Assembly: GCA_036389275.1 (NCBI GenBank)
Contig: DASVQE010000048.1
Location: 39,143-103,142 of the forward strand
From: QHVT01 sp036389275
GTDB taxonomy: Bacteria; Acidobacteriota; Thermoanaerobaculia; Gp7-AA8
DNA: 64,000 nt
Direction: 5' to 3'
Shown: in pieces, positions 53,713 through 62,278 of the stretch
Position numbering within the stretch: the stretch's first letter is position 1
Layout: every line of letters begins with the position of its first letter
Translations under genes and position numbers: made by a program
The notes under the pieces: model-generated
Database searches by the model: none
What the model saw: only the letters and a program-made list of their open reading frames with translations
Told to the model about the DNA's origin: nothing

Positions 53713-54852
53713 CTATTCTTTGGCCGGTGCGGCCACTGCGGGACGATCCGAGACGCGGCCTCCGCCGCCGGAGATGGCCGCTTTCGCAGCCAGCGGCGGA
53801 CGCTCGTCGGCGCGCTGCAGGATCTCCGGAACTCCGGAAGTCAGGAGCCACTCCCGAAGCGCGAGGATGCCGTCGGCGGCGCGCGTGCGCGCCGACCAGC
53901 CGGTGAGCGCCTCGAAGCGGCGCGTGTCGGAGACGTAATACTTTTGATCGCCGGTGCGCCACGCGCCCCAGTCGACGCGCGGCTCGCGGCCTTCCATGCG
54001 GCGGATCATGCCGAGGACTTCGCGGAGGCTGACCGTGTTCTCCGGACCGCCGCCGATGTTGAAGGCCTCGCCGCTGCAGGCGTCGACGTGCTCCATGGCC
54101 AGCATGAAGGCGTCGGTGAGATCGTCGATGAAGAGGATGTCGCGCACCTGCTTGCCGTCGCCGTAAATCGTGATCGGCTCACGCCGCAGCGCACGAATCA
54201 AAAAGTGCGCGACCCAGCCCTGATCCTCGGTGCCGAACTGGTGCGGCCCGTAGATGCAGCTCATGCGGAAGACGACCGTGCGCAAGCCGTAGCTGCGCGC
54301 GTAGTCGCGGATGTACTGATCGGCGGCGCCTTTCGAGCAGCCGTACGGGCTGTGAAAGTCGAGCGGCCGTTTCTCCGAGACGCCGTGGCGCGCGATCGCG
54401 GCGAGGCGCGGCGTGTAGCGCGTCTCTTCCTCGCGCATGCGGACGTCGTCGAGCCCGCCGTAGACCTTGTTCGTCGAGGTGAAGAAGAGCGGCGGACGAT
54501 GCAGCGAGTGGCGCACCGCCTCGAGCACGTTCAGCGCCGAGCGCGCGTTCACCTCGAAGTCGCCGATGGGATCGTCGAGGCTCGTCGTCACCGCCACCTG
54601 CGCAGCGAAGTGGAAGATGTGCGAGGCGCGGCGGACCGCCTCGCGCACCGCCGCGGCGTCGCGCGTGTCGGCCTGCTTGAAGATGAGCGCGTCGCCATGC
54701 TGCTCGCGCAGCCATTGCAGATTGCGCTCGACGCCGGCGCGCGAGAGATTGTCGAAGACGCAGACGCGGTGGCCTTCGCGCAGGAGCCGGTCGGCGACGT
54801 TCGTGCCGACGAAGCCGCAGCCGCCGGTGATCAGGATGTACGAATCCGTCAT
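53713..54852 (-). CDS. SDR nucleotide-sugar epimerase (CDP-paratose 2-epimerase-like)
   Basis: 379 residues of the extended SDR family. The N-terminal glycine motif is TGGCGFVGTN, and the catalytic motif is YGCSK with upstream FTSTNKVYG, which is most like CDP-paratose/tyvelose 2-epimerases. DILFIDDLTDAF and AFNIGGGPENTVSL complete the substrate-binding part. The last ~25 residues (ISGGGGRVSDRPAVAAP) form a low-complexity tail. Start ATG 54852 overlaps the upstream stop. The true substrate is inferred. Confidence 0.82.
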   Translation of the reverse strand: MTDSYILITGGCGFVGTNVADRLLREGHRVCVFDNLSRAGVERNLQWLREQHGDALIFKQADTRDAAAVREAVRRASHIFHFAAQVAVTTSLDDPIGDFEVNARSALNVLEAVRHSLHRPPLFFTSTNKVYGGLDDVRMREEETRYTPRLAAIARHGVSEKRPLDFHSPYGCSKGAADQYIRDYARSYGLRTVVFRMSCIYGPHQFGTEDQGWVAHFLIRALRREPITIYGDGKQVRDILFIDDLTDAFMLAMEHVDACSGEAFNIGGGPENTVSLREVLGMIRRMEGREPRVDWGAWRTGDQKYYVSDTRRFEALTGWSARTRAADGILALREWLLTSGVPEILQRADERPPLAAKAAISGGGGRVSDRPAVAAPAKE

Positions 54853-55973
54853 ACCGTCAGCCCTCGCGCGTTGAGCTCTGCGGCCGCCTGCTGCACGCGG
54901 TCGTCGACGCGGCCGATCTGTCCTTCCAGCCACTGGGCCAGCTCGATCAGCGCTTCTTCGAGCTGCACCTTCGGCTCGTAGCCGAGCAGGCTGCGGGTGA
55001 GGGAGATGTCGGCGAAGCAGTGGCGGATGTCGCCGACGCGATACTTGCCGGTGATCTCCGGCTCGATCTTTTTCCCCAGCACCTCGGCCAGCCGGCGGCC
55101 GATCTCATTGACCGTGTAGTTGCGGCCGCTGCCGACGTTGAACGCCTGCCCGGCCACCTCCGGCGCATGCTCCATCGCCAGGCAGCAGGCCTCGGCGACG
55201 TCGAGCACGCTCACGAAATCGCGGCGCTGCTCGCCGTCTTCATTCACCAGCGGCGCGTTCCCGTTGAGCAGGCGCGAGGCGAAGATGGCCAGCACGCCGG
55301 TGTAGGGATTCGACAGCGCCTGGCGCGTGCCGTAGACGTTGAAGAAACGGAGCGCCACGGTCGGGATGTTGTACGCGCGCCCGACCAGCAGGCAGAGGCG
55401 CTCCTGATCGAATTTCGACAGCGCGTACACCGAGGCGAGCGCGGGCTGCTTCGTCTCCGGCGTCGGGATCGGCGTGAGCACGTGGCCCGACGAATCGGTC
55501 ACTTCCCACTGGCGCTCCTTGAGCTGCTCGAGCGTCCGCTCCTGCCCGGCCGCGATGTGGCCGGCGGCATCGCGGTACATCCCTTCGCCGTAGATCGACA
55601 TGCTGGAGGCGACGACGAAGCGCTCGACCGGCTGTTTGATCAGCGCCTCGAGCAGCACGGCCGTGCCGCGGTTGTTGACGTCGGTGTAGTTCTCGACCGC
55701 GTACATCGACTGCCCGACGCCGACTTTGGCGGCGAAGTGAAAGACCGTGTCGATGCCTTCGAGAGCGCGCTCGACCGCGCGCGCGTCGCGCACGTCGCCG
55801 ACCTGCAGCTCGACCTCGTCGTCGAGATAGTCGGGACGGCGCTGCTCGTTTCCGTGAACCTGAGGATCCAAGTTGTCGAGGACCCGGACTCGGTGACCTC
55901 GTTGAAGAAGTGCGTCGGCCAGATGCGAACCGATGAAGCCCGCTCCACCGGTAACCAGCACCGCTCTCGTCAT
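54849..55973 (-). CDS. SDR nucleotide-sugar epimerase (dTDP-L-rhamnose 4-epimerase-like), operon head
   Basis: 374 residues, extended SDR. TGGAGFIGSH cofactor motif; SSMSIYGEGMY region and YALSK catalytic Tyr/Lys pair; RRDFVSVLDVAEA and AFNVGSGRNYTVNE. The SSMSIYGEG form is typical of dTDP-L-rhamnose 4-epimerases (WbiB-like), as opposed to GalE. It is the first gene of the eight-gene minus-strand cluster. No strong Shine-Dalgarno precedes ATG 55973. The leader carries a 12-bp hairpin and, further up, a palindromic operator array. Confidence 0.83.
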   Translation of the reverse strand: MTRAVLVTGGAGFIGSHLADALLQRGHRVRVLDNLDPQVHGNEQRRPDYLDDEVELQVGDVRDARAVERALEGIDTVFHFAAKVGVGQSMYAVENYTDVNNRGTAVLLEALIKQPVERFVVASSMSIYGEGMYRDAAGHIAAGQERTLEQLKERQWEVTDSSGHVLTPIPTPETKQPALASVYALSKFDQERLCLLVGRAYNIPTVALRFFNVYGTRQALSNPYTGVLAIFASRLLNGNAPLVNEDGEQRRDFVSVLDVAEACCLAMEHAPEVAGQAFNVGSGRNYTVNEIGRRLAEVLGKKIEPEITGKYRVGDIRHCFADISLTRSLLGYEPKVQLEEALIELAQWLEGQIGRVDDRVQQAAAELNARGLTV

Positions 55974-56010
55974 CTAGTGGTCTCTTTCTTCACTCGTCGG
56001 TGGGACCCTA

Positions 56011-56037
56011 CCCGCCGCTTGCTCAGCAAGCCGCGGG
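56011..56037 (-). promoter_or_regulatory. Hairpin in the leader of the glycan operon
   Basis: CCCGC, one mismatch, GCTTGCT-C-AGCAAGC, one mismatch, GCGGG: 12 bp of pairing around a single-base centre. No T-run follows, so it is not a standard terminator. It lies 38 nt upstream of the first start codon and could be an operator palindrome or an RNA leader structure. Confidence 0.55.
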
Positions 56038-56066
56038 CCAGAGGATGCAAAATATTGCTGAGCCGT

Positions 56067-56132
56067 TTTGCGTCTGACGCAAAATAAATCCTTTTGCGTC
56101 AGACGTAAAGCGCGTTTGCGTGCGGCGTAATC
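56067..56132. promoter_or_regulatory. Three-copy palindromic operator array upstream of the glycan operon
   Basis: TTTTGCGT-CTG-ACGCAAAA at 56067-56085 is a perfect palindrome. TTTTGCGT-CAG-ACGTAAA at 56093-56110 is a one-mismatch copy and GTTTGCGT-GCGG-CGTAAT at 56115-56132 a weaker one. Starts are 26 and 22 nt apart, roughly two helical turns. The array lies about 95-160 nt upstream of the operon start and should bind a dimeric regulator cooperatively. The regulator is not identifiable in the window. Confidence 0.7.
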
Positions 56133-56133
56133 G

Positions 56134-57042
56134 CTACCGGCTGGCGGTCGCGCTCGCCGTGGCCGGCGACGCGTCGCGTGCGGCCACGAAATCGAGGTGG
56201 GAAACGAAATTGCGGAAGAGCCGCTCGCTCACTTCCGGCGACGTCTGCTCTTTCGACAATTCCTCGACAGGCGAGGCAACGCGGAGCTGCAGATCTGGGT
56301 CGCGGGTGAGCATCTGGATGACCATCTCGGAGATCGCGAACTGCCGCGGTAGCTTCACGTCGTGCGCGCGCGCGGCCGCCTCGACGGCGCTGCGCGTGGC
56401 CGGCGCCAGCTCGCGCAGCGACCCGACCAGCGTCGTCTCGATGTGGCTGGTCACCGGTGTGATCACCGTGACGTGGCTCCGCTGCGGATCGAAGTCGTCC
56501 GTGGCGTCGATGATGCCGCGCGTGGCCGGCAGGAAGAGCTTGTCGCCGTTGTTCGGGTCGAGCTTGAGATAGATCTCCGGACGCATCAGCCGGCCGGAGT
56601 TGCAGGCGGAGAGGACGATGTAGCGCACGCCCACCGGCTCGAGCATCTGCTGCAGCGCGCCGACGGAAATGTACGAGCGGTCGTCGTTCGGGTCCTTCCC
56701 CTTCTGCACCTTCAGGCCGTTGCCGTTGGTGCCGTGGGTCTCGAGGATCAGCGTGCGGATGCGCCGCCCCGGGTTGTCCATGTTGTAGGTGTGGATGGCG
56801 CTCAGGATCTCCAGCCAGTCCGCCGACTCGAAGCAGGCGAAGCCGAGGGCGGAGTAGAAGCGGCAGTTGTTCGCCACCGAAAGGTCGGGGCTGAAGACGA
56901 TGCCGACGCCGGAGCCGACGTCCTGCAGGCGCGCGTACGGCGCGGCCGGCCAGGCGCGGGCCAGGAGCGTGTCGGTGCGCTCGAGCGCCTGCGCGGCGCC
57001 GGCGGCGGTGAGAACGAGGATCAGGACGAGGGCGCGTTTCAT
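56134..57042 (-). CDS. Secreted caspase-fold protein (putative cysteine peptidase)
   Basis: 302 residues; signal peptide LVLTAAGAAQA. A likely catalytic dyad is His in ILETHGTNGNG and Cys in VLSACNSGRL, spaced as in caspase-like (CHAT, C11, C25) folds. The protein contains CRFYSALGFACFES, a potential disulfide. No prodomain or repeat. The start is ATG 57042, where the signal peptide begins; a longer reading is possible. Whether it is active and what it cleaves is unknown. Confidence 0.7.
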   Translation of the reverse strand: MKRALVLILVLTAAGAAQALERTDTLLARAWPAAPYARLQDVGSGVGIVFSPDLSVANNCRFYSALGFACFESADWLEILSAIHTYNMDNPGRRIRTLILETHGTNGNGLKVQKGKDPNDDRSYISVGALQQMLEPVGVRYIVLSACNSGRLMRPEIYLKLDPNNGDKLFLPATRGIIDATDDFDPQRSHVTVITPVTSHIETTLVGSLRELAPATRSAVEAAARAHDVKLPRQFAISEMVIQMLTRDPDLQLRVASPVEELSKEQTSPEVSERLFRNFVSHLDFVAARDASPATASATASR

Positions 57043-57134
57043 GGTCTGCCGTACGAAGCCGTTGCTAGCTTGCTGCCACGTTCGCCAGACGCTCAACGAT
57101 GAGTGCGGCTCGGAACTTGTATGCCGCCTCTGCC

Positions 57135-57542
57135 ATGGAACGCATCATCGGCCGCTTCGCTCCGCACGCTTACGCTTTGCTTCGCATCATCAGCGGGATC
57201 ATGTTCATGCTGCACGGGACCCAGAAGCTCCTCGGCTGGCCGGGCCAGGGCATGCCGCATCCGCTGCCGCCGCTGGTGCTCGCCGCGGGCATCATCGAGG
57301 CCATCGGCGGCTTCCTGATCGCCATCGGTCTGCTGACCAGTTGGGCCGCCTTCATCTCCTCGGGCGAGATGGCCGTGGCCTACTTCAAAGGGCACGCTTT
57401 CAACGGCTCGTTCATCCCGACCGTGAATCAGGGCGAGCTGGCGGTGCTCTACTGCTTCCTCTTCCTCTACATCGCCGCGGCCGGCGCCGGAATCTGGAGC
57501 GTCGACAACGCCATGCGCCGCGGACGCCGCGTCAGCGCGTGA
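57135..57542 (+). CDS. DoxX family membrane protein
   Basis: 135 residues with four hydrophobic helices. The N-terminal ALLRIISGIMFMLHGTQKLLG is the hallmark of DoxX, followed by PLPPLVLAAGIIEAIGGFLI. The family is often linked to thiosulfate:quinone oxidoreductase or oxidative stress, but most members have no known function. I chose ATG 57135 because conservation starts there; ATG 57099 is possible. The 3' end overlaps ruvA on the other strand by 11 nt. Confidence 0.88.
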   Translation: MERIIGRFAPHAYALLRIISGIMFMLHGTQKLLGWPGQGMPHPLPPLVLAAGIIEAIGGFLIAIGLLTSWAAFISSGEMAVAYFKGHAFNGSFIPTVNQGELAVLYCFLFLYIAAAGAGIWSVDNAMRRGRRVSA

Positions 57543-58115
57543 GCTGGCGCAGCGCGGCGCGCAGGACGGCGGAGAACTCCGCTTCTCCGCCGAGGTCCTT
57601 GCGCGCCTTCTCCACCGCACCCTCGGCATCCTTGGCGCGATAGCCGAGGTTCACCAGCGCCGACTGCACGTCGTCGTCGACGGTGAGACGCGACGTCGCC
57701 GCCGGCGTCTGCTCCGGCAGCGCCACGAGCTTGTCGCGCAGCTCGAGACACATCCGCTCGGCGGTCTTCTTGCCGACGCCGGGGATCGAGGAGAGCTTGC
57801 GCGCATCGCCGCGCGCGACCGCGTCCGCGAGGTCGGCGGCGTCGATGCCGGAGAGCACTTTCTGCGCGAGCGTCGGGCCGATGCCGGAGATGGCGATCAG
57901 TTTCTCGAAGGCGAGCTTCTCCTGCGGCGTGGCGAAGCCGTAGAGCGCAAGGGCGTCTTCCCGTACGTGCGTATGGATTTCCAGCGCGACGTCCTTCTGT
58001 CCTTCCAGCCGGTAGTACGTCTGTAAGGAGATGTGGACTTCGTATCCGACGCCGCCGGCCAGGACGAGGGCGCGGGTCGCGTCGAGCTGGTGCAGCGTGC
58101 CCTGCAGGTAGCCGA

Positions 58116-58119
<4 letters not shown>
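57532..58119 (-). CDS. ruvA: Holliday junction branch migration protein RuvA
   Basis: 195 residues of normal length. OB-fold N domain (MIGYLQGTLHQ, ALYGFATPQEK), then tandem helix-hairpin-helix motifs (ISGIGPTLAQKVLSGI and IPGVGKKTAERMCLEL) and domain III (DVQSALVNLGY) that contacts RuvB. It binds four-way junctions as a tetramer. ATG 58119 overlaps the cysS stop (ATGA). ruvB and ruvC are not in the window. Confidence 0.95.
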
Positions 58120-59525
<1,406 letters not shown>

Positions 59526-59550
59526 GGAGGCGGATTATAAGGAGCAAACG
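59526..59550. promoter_or_regulatory. Divergent promoter region (cysS / BtpA gene)
   Basis: Minus strand: TATAAT (59539-59534) ends 8 nt before the cysS ATG at 59525, with no Shine-Dalgarno. Plus strand: AAGGAG lies 6 nt before ATG 59551 of the BtpA gene. The AT-rich core is shared, so both genes may be driven from the same site. Confidence 0.45.
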
Positions 59551-60342
59551 ATGCCGCTCACCCGTTCCGCTTTCGCCTCCCGATTCGCCGCGCGCGCGGT
59601 GTTCGGGATGATCCATCTGCGCGCGCTGCCGGGCGCGCCGCTGTTCACGTCGATGGGCGACGTCGTCGAGCTGGCGCTGCGCGACGCGCGCGCGATCGCC
59701 GCCGGCGGCTGCGACGGCTTCGTGCTGGAGAACTTCGGCGACCGCCCGTTCACGCGCGGCCGGGTCGAGGCGGAGACGGTGGCGGCGATGACGCGCGTGA
59801 TCGCCGAGATCGTGCGCGAAGTGCAACTGCCGTTCGGCGTGAACGTGCTGCGCAACGACGCGCGCTCGGCCATGGCCATCGCCGCGGCCACCGGTGCGGC
59901 GTTCATCCGGGTGAACATCCACACCGGCGCGGCGGTGACGGATCAGGGCATCATCGAGGGCGATGCGTACGCGACGCTGCGCGCGCGTGCGGCGCTCGCG
60001 CCGGACGTGCTGGTGTTTGCGGATCATCTGGTCAAGCACGCCACGCCGATGGGCGAGGTGTCGGCGAAGGATCTCCGCTTGCGCGGCCTCGCCGACGCGC
60101 TGATCGTGACCGGCGCGGAGACCGGCGCGGCCGCCGATCCGGCGCGCATCGCCGCGCTGCGCGAGGAGCTCGGCGACGCGCCGCTGCTGGTCGGCAGCGG
60201 GCTGTCGGCGTCGAACGCGTCGCAATTTCGCGAAGCGGATGGCGCGATCGTCGGGACGTCGATCAAGGAAGGCGGCGCGGTCGACGGGCCGGTCGACGCG
60301 CAGCGCGTGGCCGACATCGTGAACGCGTTCAAGCGCGCATGA
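59551..60342 (+). CDS. BtpA family (beta/alpha)8-barrel protein
   Basis: 263 residues. The N terminus VFGMIHLRALPGAP and the internal GCDGFVLENFGDRPF, GVNVLRNDA, AAFIRVNIHTG and VGSGLSASNASQF segments are the BtpA signatures. In cyanobacteria BtpA stabilises photosystem I; outside phototrophs the family is of unknown function, possibly nucleoside or sugar metabolism. AAGGAG precedes the ATG by 6 nt. The following cupin gene overlaps its stop by 4 nt. Confidence 0.9.
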   Translation: MPLTRSAFASRFAARAVFGMIHLRALPGAPLFTSMGDVVELALRDARAIAAGGCDGFVLENFGDRPFTRGRVEAETVAAMTRVIAEIVREVQLPFGVNVLRNDARSAMAIAAATGAAFIRVNIHTGAAVTDQGIIEGDAYATLRARAALAPDVLVFADHLVKHATPMGEVSAKDLRLRGLADALIVTGAETGAAADPARIAALREELGDAPLLVGSGLSASNASQFREADGAIVGTSIKEGGAVDGPVDAQRVADIVNAFKRA

Positions 60343-60974
60343 AGGAGTGGGTCGACTCGATCGCGACGGAGGAGTTCCGCCGCGAGCACTTTCAGCGCGC
60401 GCCGCTGGCACAGCCGCAGGCGGCGGCGTCGGCGATCGAGCTGCTGCAGTGGGAGACGATCGAGCGGCTGCTCGAAGCGGGTGCCGACTTGCTGCTGGTG
60501 CGCAACAGCGCGCTGGTGCGCGAGCCGGGCCGGGTGAGCGCGGAGGCGGCGCGCACGCTGTTCGCCTCCGGCTACTCCATCGTGCTGCGCCGCTGCGAGC
60601 GTCACGACGACTCGCTGCGCGCGCTCGCCGATGCCTTCGCCGAACAGTTCGAAGGCGACGTCTCGATCCAGGTCTACGCCACGCCGCGCGGCTTTCACAG
60701 CTTCAGCTGGCACTACGACTGTGAAGACGTCTTCATCGCCCAGACCGCCGGCGAGAAAGAGTATTTTCTGCGCGAGAACACGATCAATCCGCGGCCGCGC
60801 ATCAGCGCCATGCCGCGCGACATGCAGTTCGAGCGCGAGACCACGCCCACCGTCGCCGCAACGCTGATCGCCGGCGACTGGCTCTACATCCCGCGCGGCT
60901 GGTGGCACGTCGCGAAGGCGCGCGATGCGGCCTTCTCGATCTCGGTGGGCGTGCTCGCCCCCGACGCGCGGTGA
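60339..60974 (+). CDS. Short Cupin_4/JmjC-like oxygenase domain protein
   Basis: 211 residues. The jelly-roll core has the iron triad pattern: SWHYDCEDVF (HxD) and a distal His in LYIPRGWWHVAKA. This is a ribosomal-oxygenase (RoxA/NO66) or JmjC-like cupin, but the usual C-terminal dimerisation and winged-helix domains (about 370 residues in RoxA) are missing. Start ATG 60339 overlaps the BtpA stop (ATGA), so the pair is coupled. Protein hydroxylation is a guess. Confidence 0.75.
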   Translation: MKEWVDSIATEEFRREHFQRAPLAQPQAAASAIELLQWETIERLLEAGADLLLVRNSALVREPGRVSAEAARTLFASGYSIVLRRCERHDDSLRALADAFAEQFEGDVSIQVYATPRGFHSFSWHYDCEDVFIAQTAGEKEYFLRENTINPRPRISAMPRDMQFERETTPTVAATLIAGDWLYIPRGWWHVAKARDAAFSISVGVLAPDAR

Positions 60975-60981
60975 GAAGCAG

Positions 60982-61068
60982 GTGCTAAGTGCTAAGTGCT
61001 AAGTGCCAAGTGCAAAGTGCCGCCGCAGCGCGGCGGCCAGCACTCAGCACTCAGCACTTTGCACTTTT
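60982..61068. repeat. Heptameric repeats in inverted arms around an 8-bp GC stem
   Basis: Left arm: GTGCTAA units in phase at 60982, 60989 and 60996, then GTGCCAA (61003) and GTGCAAA (61010). Centre: GCCGCCGC-AGC-GCGGCGGC (61019-61037). Right arm: CAGCACT units at 61038, 61045 and 61052, then TTGCACT and T-run. The arms are complementary with one small offset, so a long hairpin with terminal T-run can form. It sits between two convergent genes and may serve as a bidirectional terminator. Confidence 0.75.
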
Positions 61069-61071
61069 CCC

Positions 61072-61632
61072 TCACCCCCAGACCGAGGCGCGCTTGGCCC
61101 ACGACGAGTTCGCGTACTTTTCGCTGAGCGTCTTGTGCGTGGCGCCGAGGTGCGACGGGTCGTCGGTGGACTTGTAGCGCGCGACGCCCGACCAGTAGAC
61201 GCCTTCCGGCGCTGCTTCGGGATCGCCGCTGCCGGCCACCTCGTCGTACAGCTTCGCGGCCGAGGCGAAGTCGCTGCGCTCGAAGGCTGAGCGCGCGAGG
61301 CCGAGCTTCAGTTGCGCTGCGAACGACTCCGCGGGAAGGAACCCTTCGATGCGGTGGCGCTCTTTTCCGTCGGGATCGAGAATGATGATGGTCGGCGTCC
61401 ACTGCGCGCCGAACCGCCCGAATCCTTCCGGATTTTCTTTGACGTGAAAACGGACCGGGATGAACTCACCGGTGACCATGTCCGCAATCCGCGGATCGGG
61501 ATACACCTCGGCATCCAGCCGAGCGCATCCGCCTCACATCGGTGCGGCGCTGAAATCGAGAAGCAACGGCTTCCCGTCGCGCTTCGCATCCGCGAGCGCG
61601 GCATCCACATCCTTACGCCAGGAAATCTCCAT
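61072..61632 (-). CDS. Selenocysteine-containing thioredoxin-like protein (UGA at 61534-61536)
   Basis: 186 residues if UGA is read as Sec. Upstream of the UGA the frame reads WRKDVDAALADAKRDGKP and LLLDFSAAPM; downstream it continues GGCARLDAEVYPDPRIADM without interruption. The UGA (residue 33) and Cys36 form U-G-G-C where thioredoxins have C-x-x-C. The cis-Pro is in WTPTIIILDPDG. The last ~70 residues look TPR-like (SAFERSDFASAAKLYDEV). A 6-bp hairpin with GG in its loop lies 10-27 nt after the UGA. No signal peptide, so it is cytosolic. A sequencing or recent stop mutation would remove the motif exactly at the redox site; Sec is simpler. No sel genes are in the window. Confidence 0.88.
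61507..61523 (-). promoter_or_regulatory. Bacterial SECIS-like hairpin after the Sec UGA
   Basis: On the mRNA CUCGGC-UGGAU-GCCGAG: a perfect 6-bp stem with a 5-nt loop. The loop begins 17 nt after the UGA (allowed range in bacterial SECIS about 16-37) and its second base is G, as SelB recognition requires. The hairpin lies within the coding sequence. Confidence 0.8.
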
Positions 61633-61636
61633 CGAA

Positions 61637-61658
61637 CACCTCCGCCGAAGCGGAGGTG
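61637..61658 (-). promoter_or_regulatory. cUUCGg hairpin sequestering the Shine-Dalgarno of the selenoprotein gene
   Basis: Perfect 9-bp stem, CACCTCCGC paired with GCGGAGGTG, around a UUCG loop closed by C-G. The GGAGG is in the descending arm, and its end is 6-7 nt before the ATG at 61632. In the folded form the ribosome-binding site is fully paired. No T-run follows, so it is not an ordinary terminator. Confidence 0.7.
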
Positions 61659-61683
61659 CAGATTCGACGCCTGCGGCGCGACG

Positions 61684-61839
61684 TCAGACGACGCGCCGTC
61701 CCGTGGCCAACCGGATGATCAGCACGATCAGGGCGATCACCAGCAAGAGGTGAATCAGTCCGCCGCCGACATGCATCGTGAATCCAGCGAGCCAGAGGAT
61801 GATGAGGATGATGATGATCAACCAAAGCAAATTGCCCAT
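61684..61839 (-). CDS. Small lmo0937-like membrane protein
   Basis: 51 residues: two hydrophobic helices (LLWLIIIILIILWLAG and LIHLLLVIALIVLIIRLA) separated by a short Gly-His-rich turn (MHVGGG), the pattern of the lmo0937/DUF5670 family. Start ATG 61839; a longer in-frame reading would add nine residues. Function unknown, often stress-related. Confidence 0.8.
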   Translation of the reverse strand: MGNLLWLIIIILIILWLAGFTMHVGGGLIHLLLVIALIVLIIRLATGRRVV

Positions 61840-61878
61840 GGCCCGCGGGCTCTGCAATCGTGACACCAGCTTCAGCAG

Positions 61879-62271
61879 TTACCGGTTGATTACGTAATCT
61901 CGCCGGTGAATCTCGTCCGATGGATCGGGCATGTAGATGCGCCAGACGTAGTCGAGGGCGATGGCCAGACCCTGCCGCGCCTTCATCGTCGCCACGATCG
62001 GCACGGTGAGCGCGATGAAGAACAGCGCCGCCGCGAATTTGCTCAGCGACTGGTAGCCGAAGTAGACGGCCACGATGCCGAAGAAGATCGGGATGCGGTC
62101 GGTGATGATCACGAACATCCAGATGTCGCCGTAGTTGCGCAGGTAGACCACGCCGCAGACCGGACAGCGCTCGTGCGCGTGAATCCATTTGCGGAAGAGC
62201 GCTCCTTCGCCGCAGCGCGGGCAGCGCTGCCGCAAGCCGCGGCGGAGGACGAGACCGAGCGGGATCTTCAC
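61879..62271 (-). CDS. DUF983 family membrane protein
   Basis: 130 residues. A zinc-ribbon-like start (CPRCGEGALF and CPVCGVVYL, two CxxC pairs) is followed by two transmembrane helices (about 55-75 and 82-100). This matches DUF983, seen near cytochrome oxidase assembly genes in some bacteria. Start ATG 62271, 7 nt after the stop of the cyclase gene on the same strand, so probably cotranscribed. Confidence 0.85.
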   Translation of the reverse strand: MKIPLGLVLRRGLRQRCPRCGEGALFRKWIHAHERCPVCGVVYLRNYGDIWMFVIITDRIPIFFGIVAVYFGYQSLSKFAAALFFIALTVPIVATMKARQGLAIALDYVWRIYMPDPSDEIHRRDYVINR

Positions 62272-62278
62272 GCGCGCG

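Noticed and set aside
60982..61068. Possible CRISPR array from repeated GTGCTAA units
   Set aside because: The units are 7 nt without spacers and form an inverted pair; a hairpin is the better description.
61506..61632. Separate short gene upstream of a GTG-starting thioredoxin fragment
   Set aside because: The frame is the same before and after the UGA, the Trx fold continues across it, and a SECIS-like hairpin follows. One Sec-containing gene is simpler.
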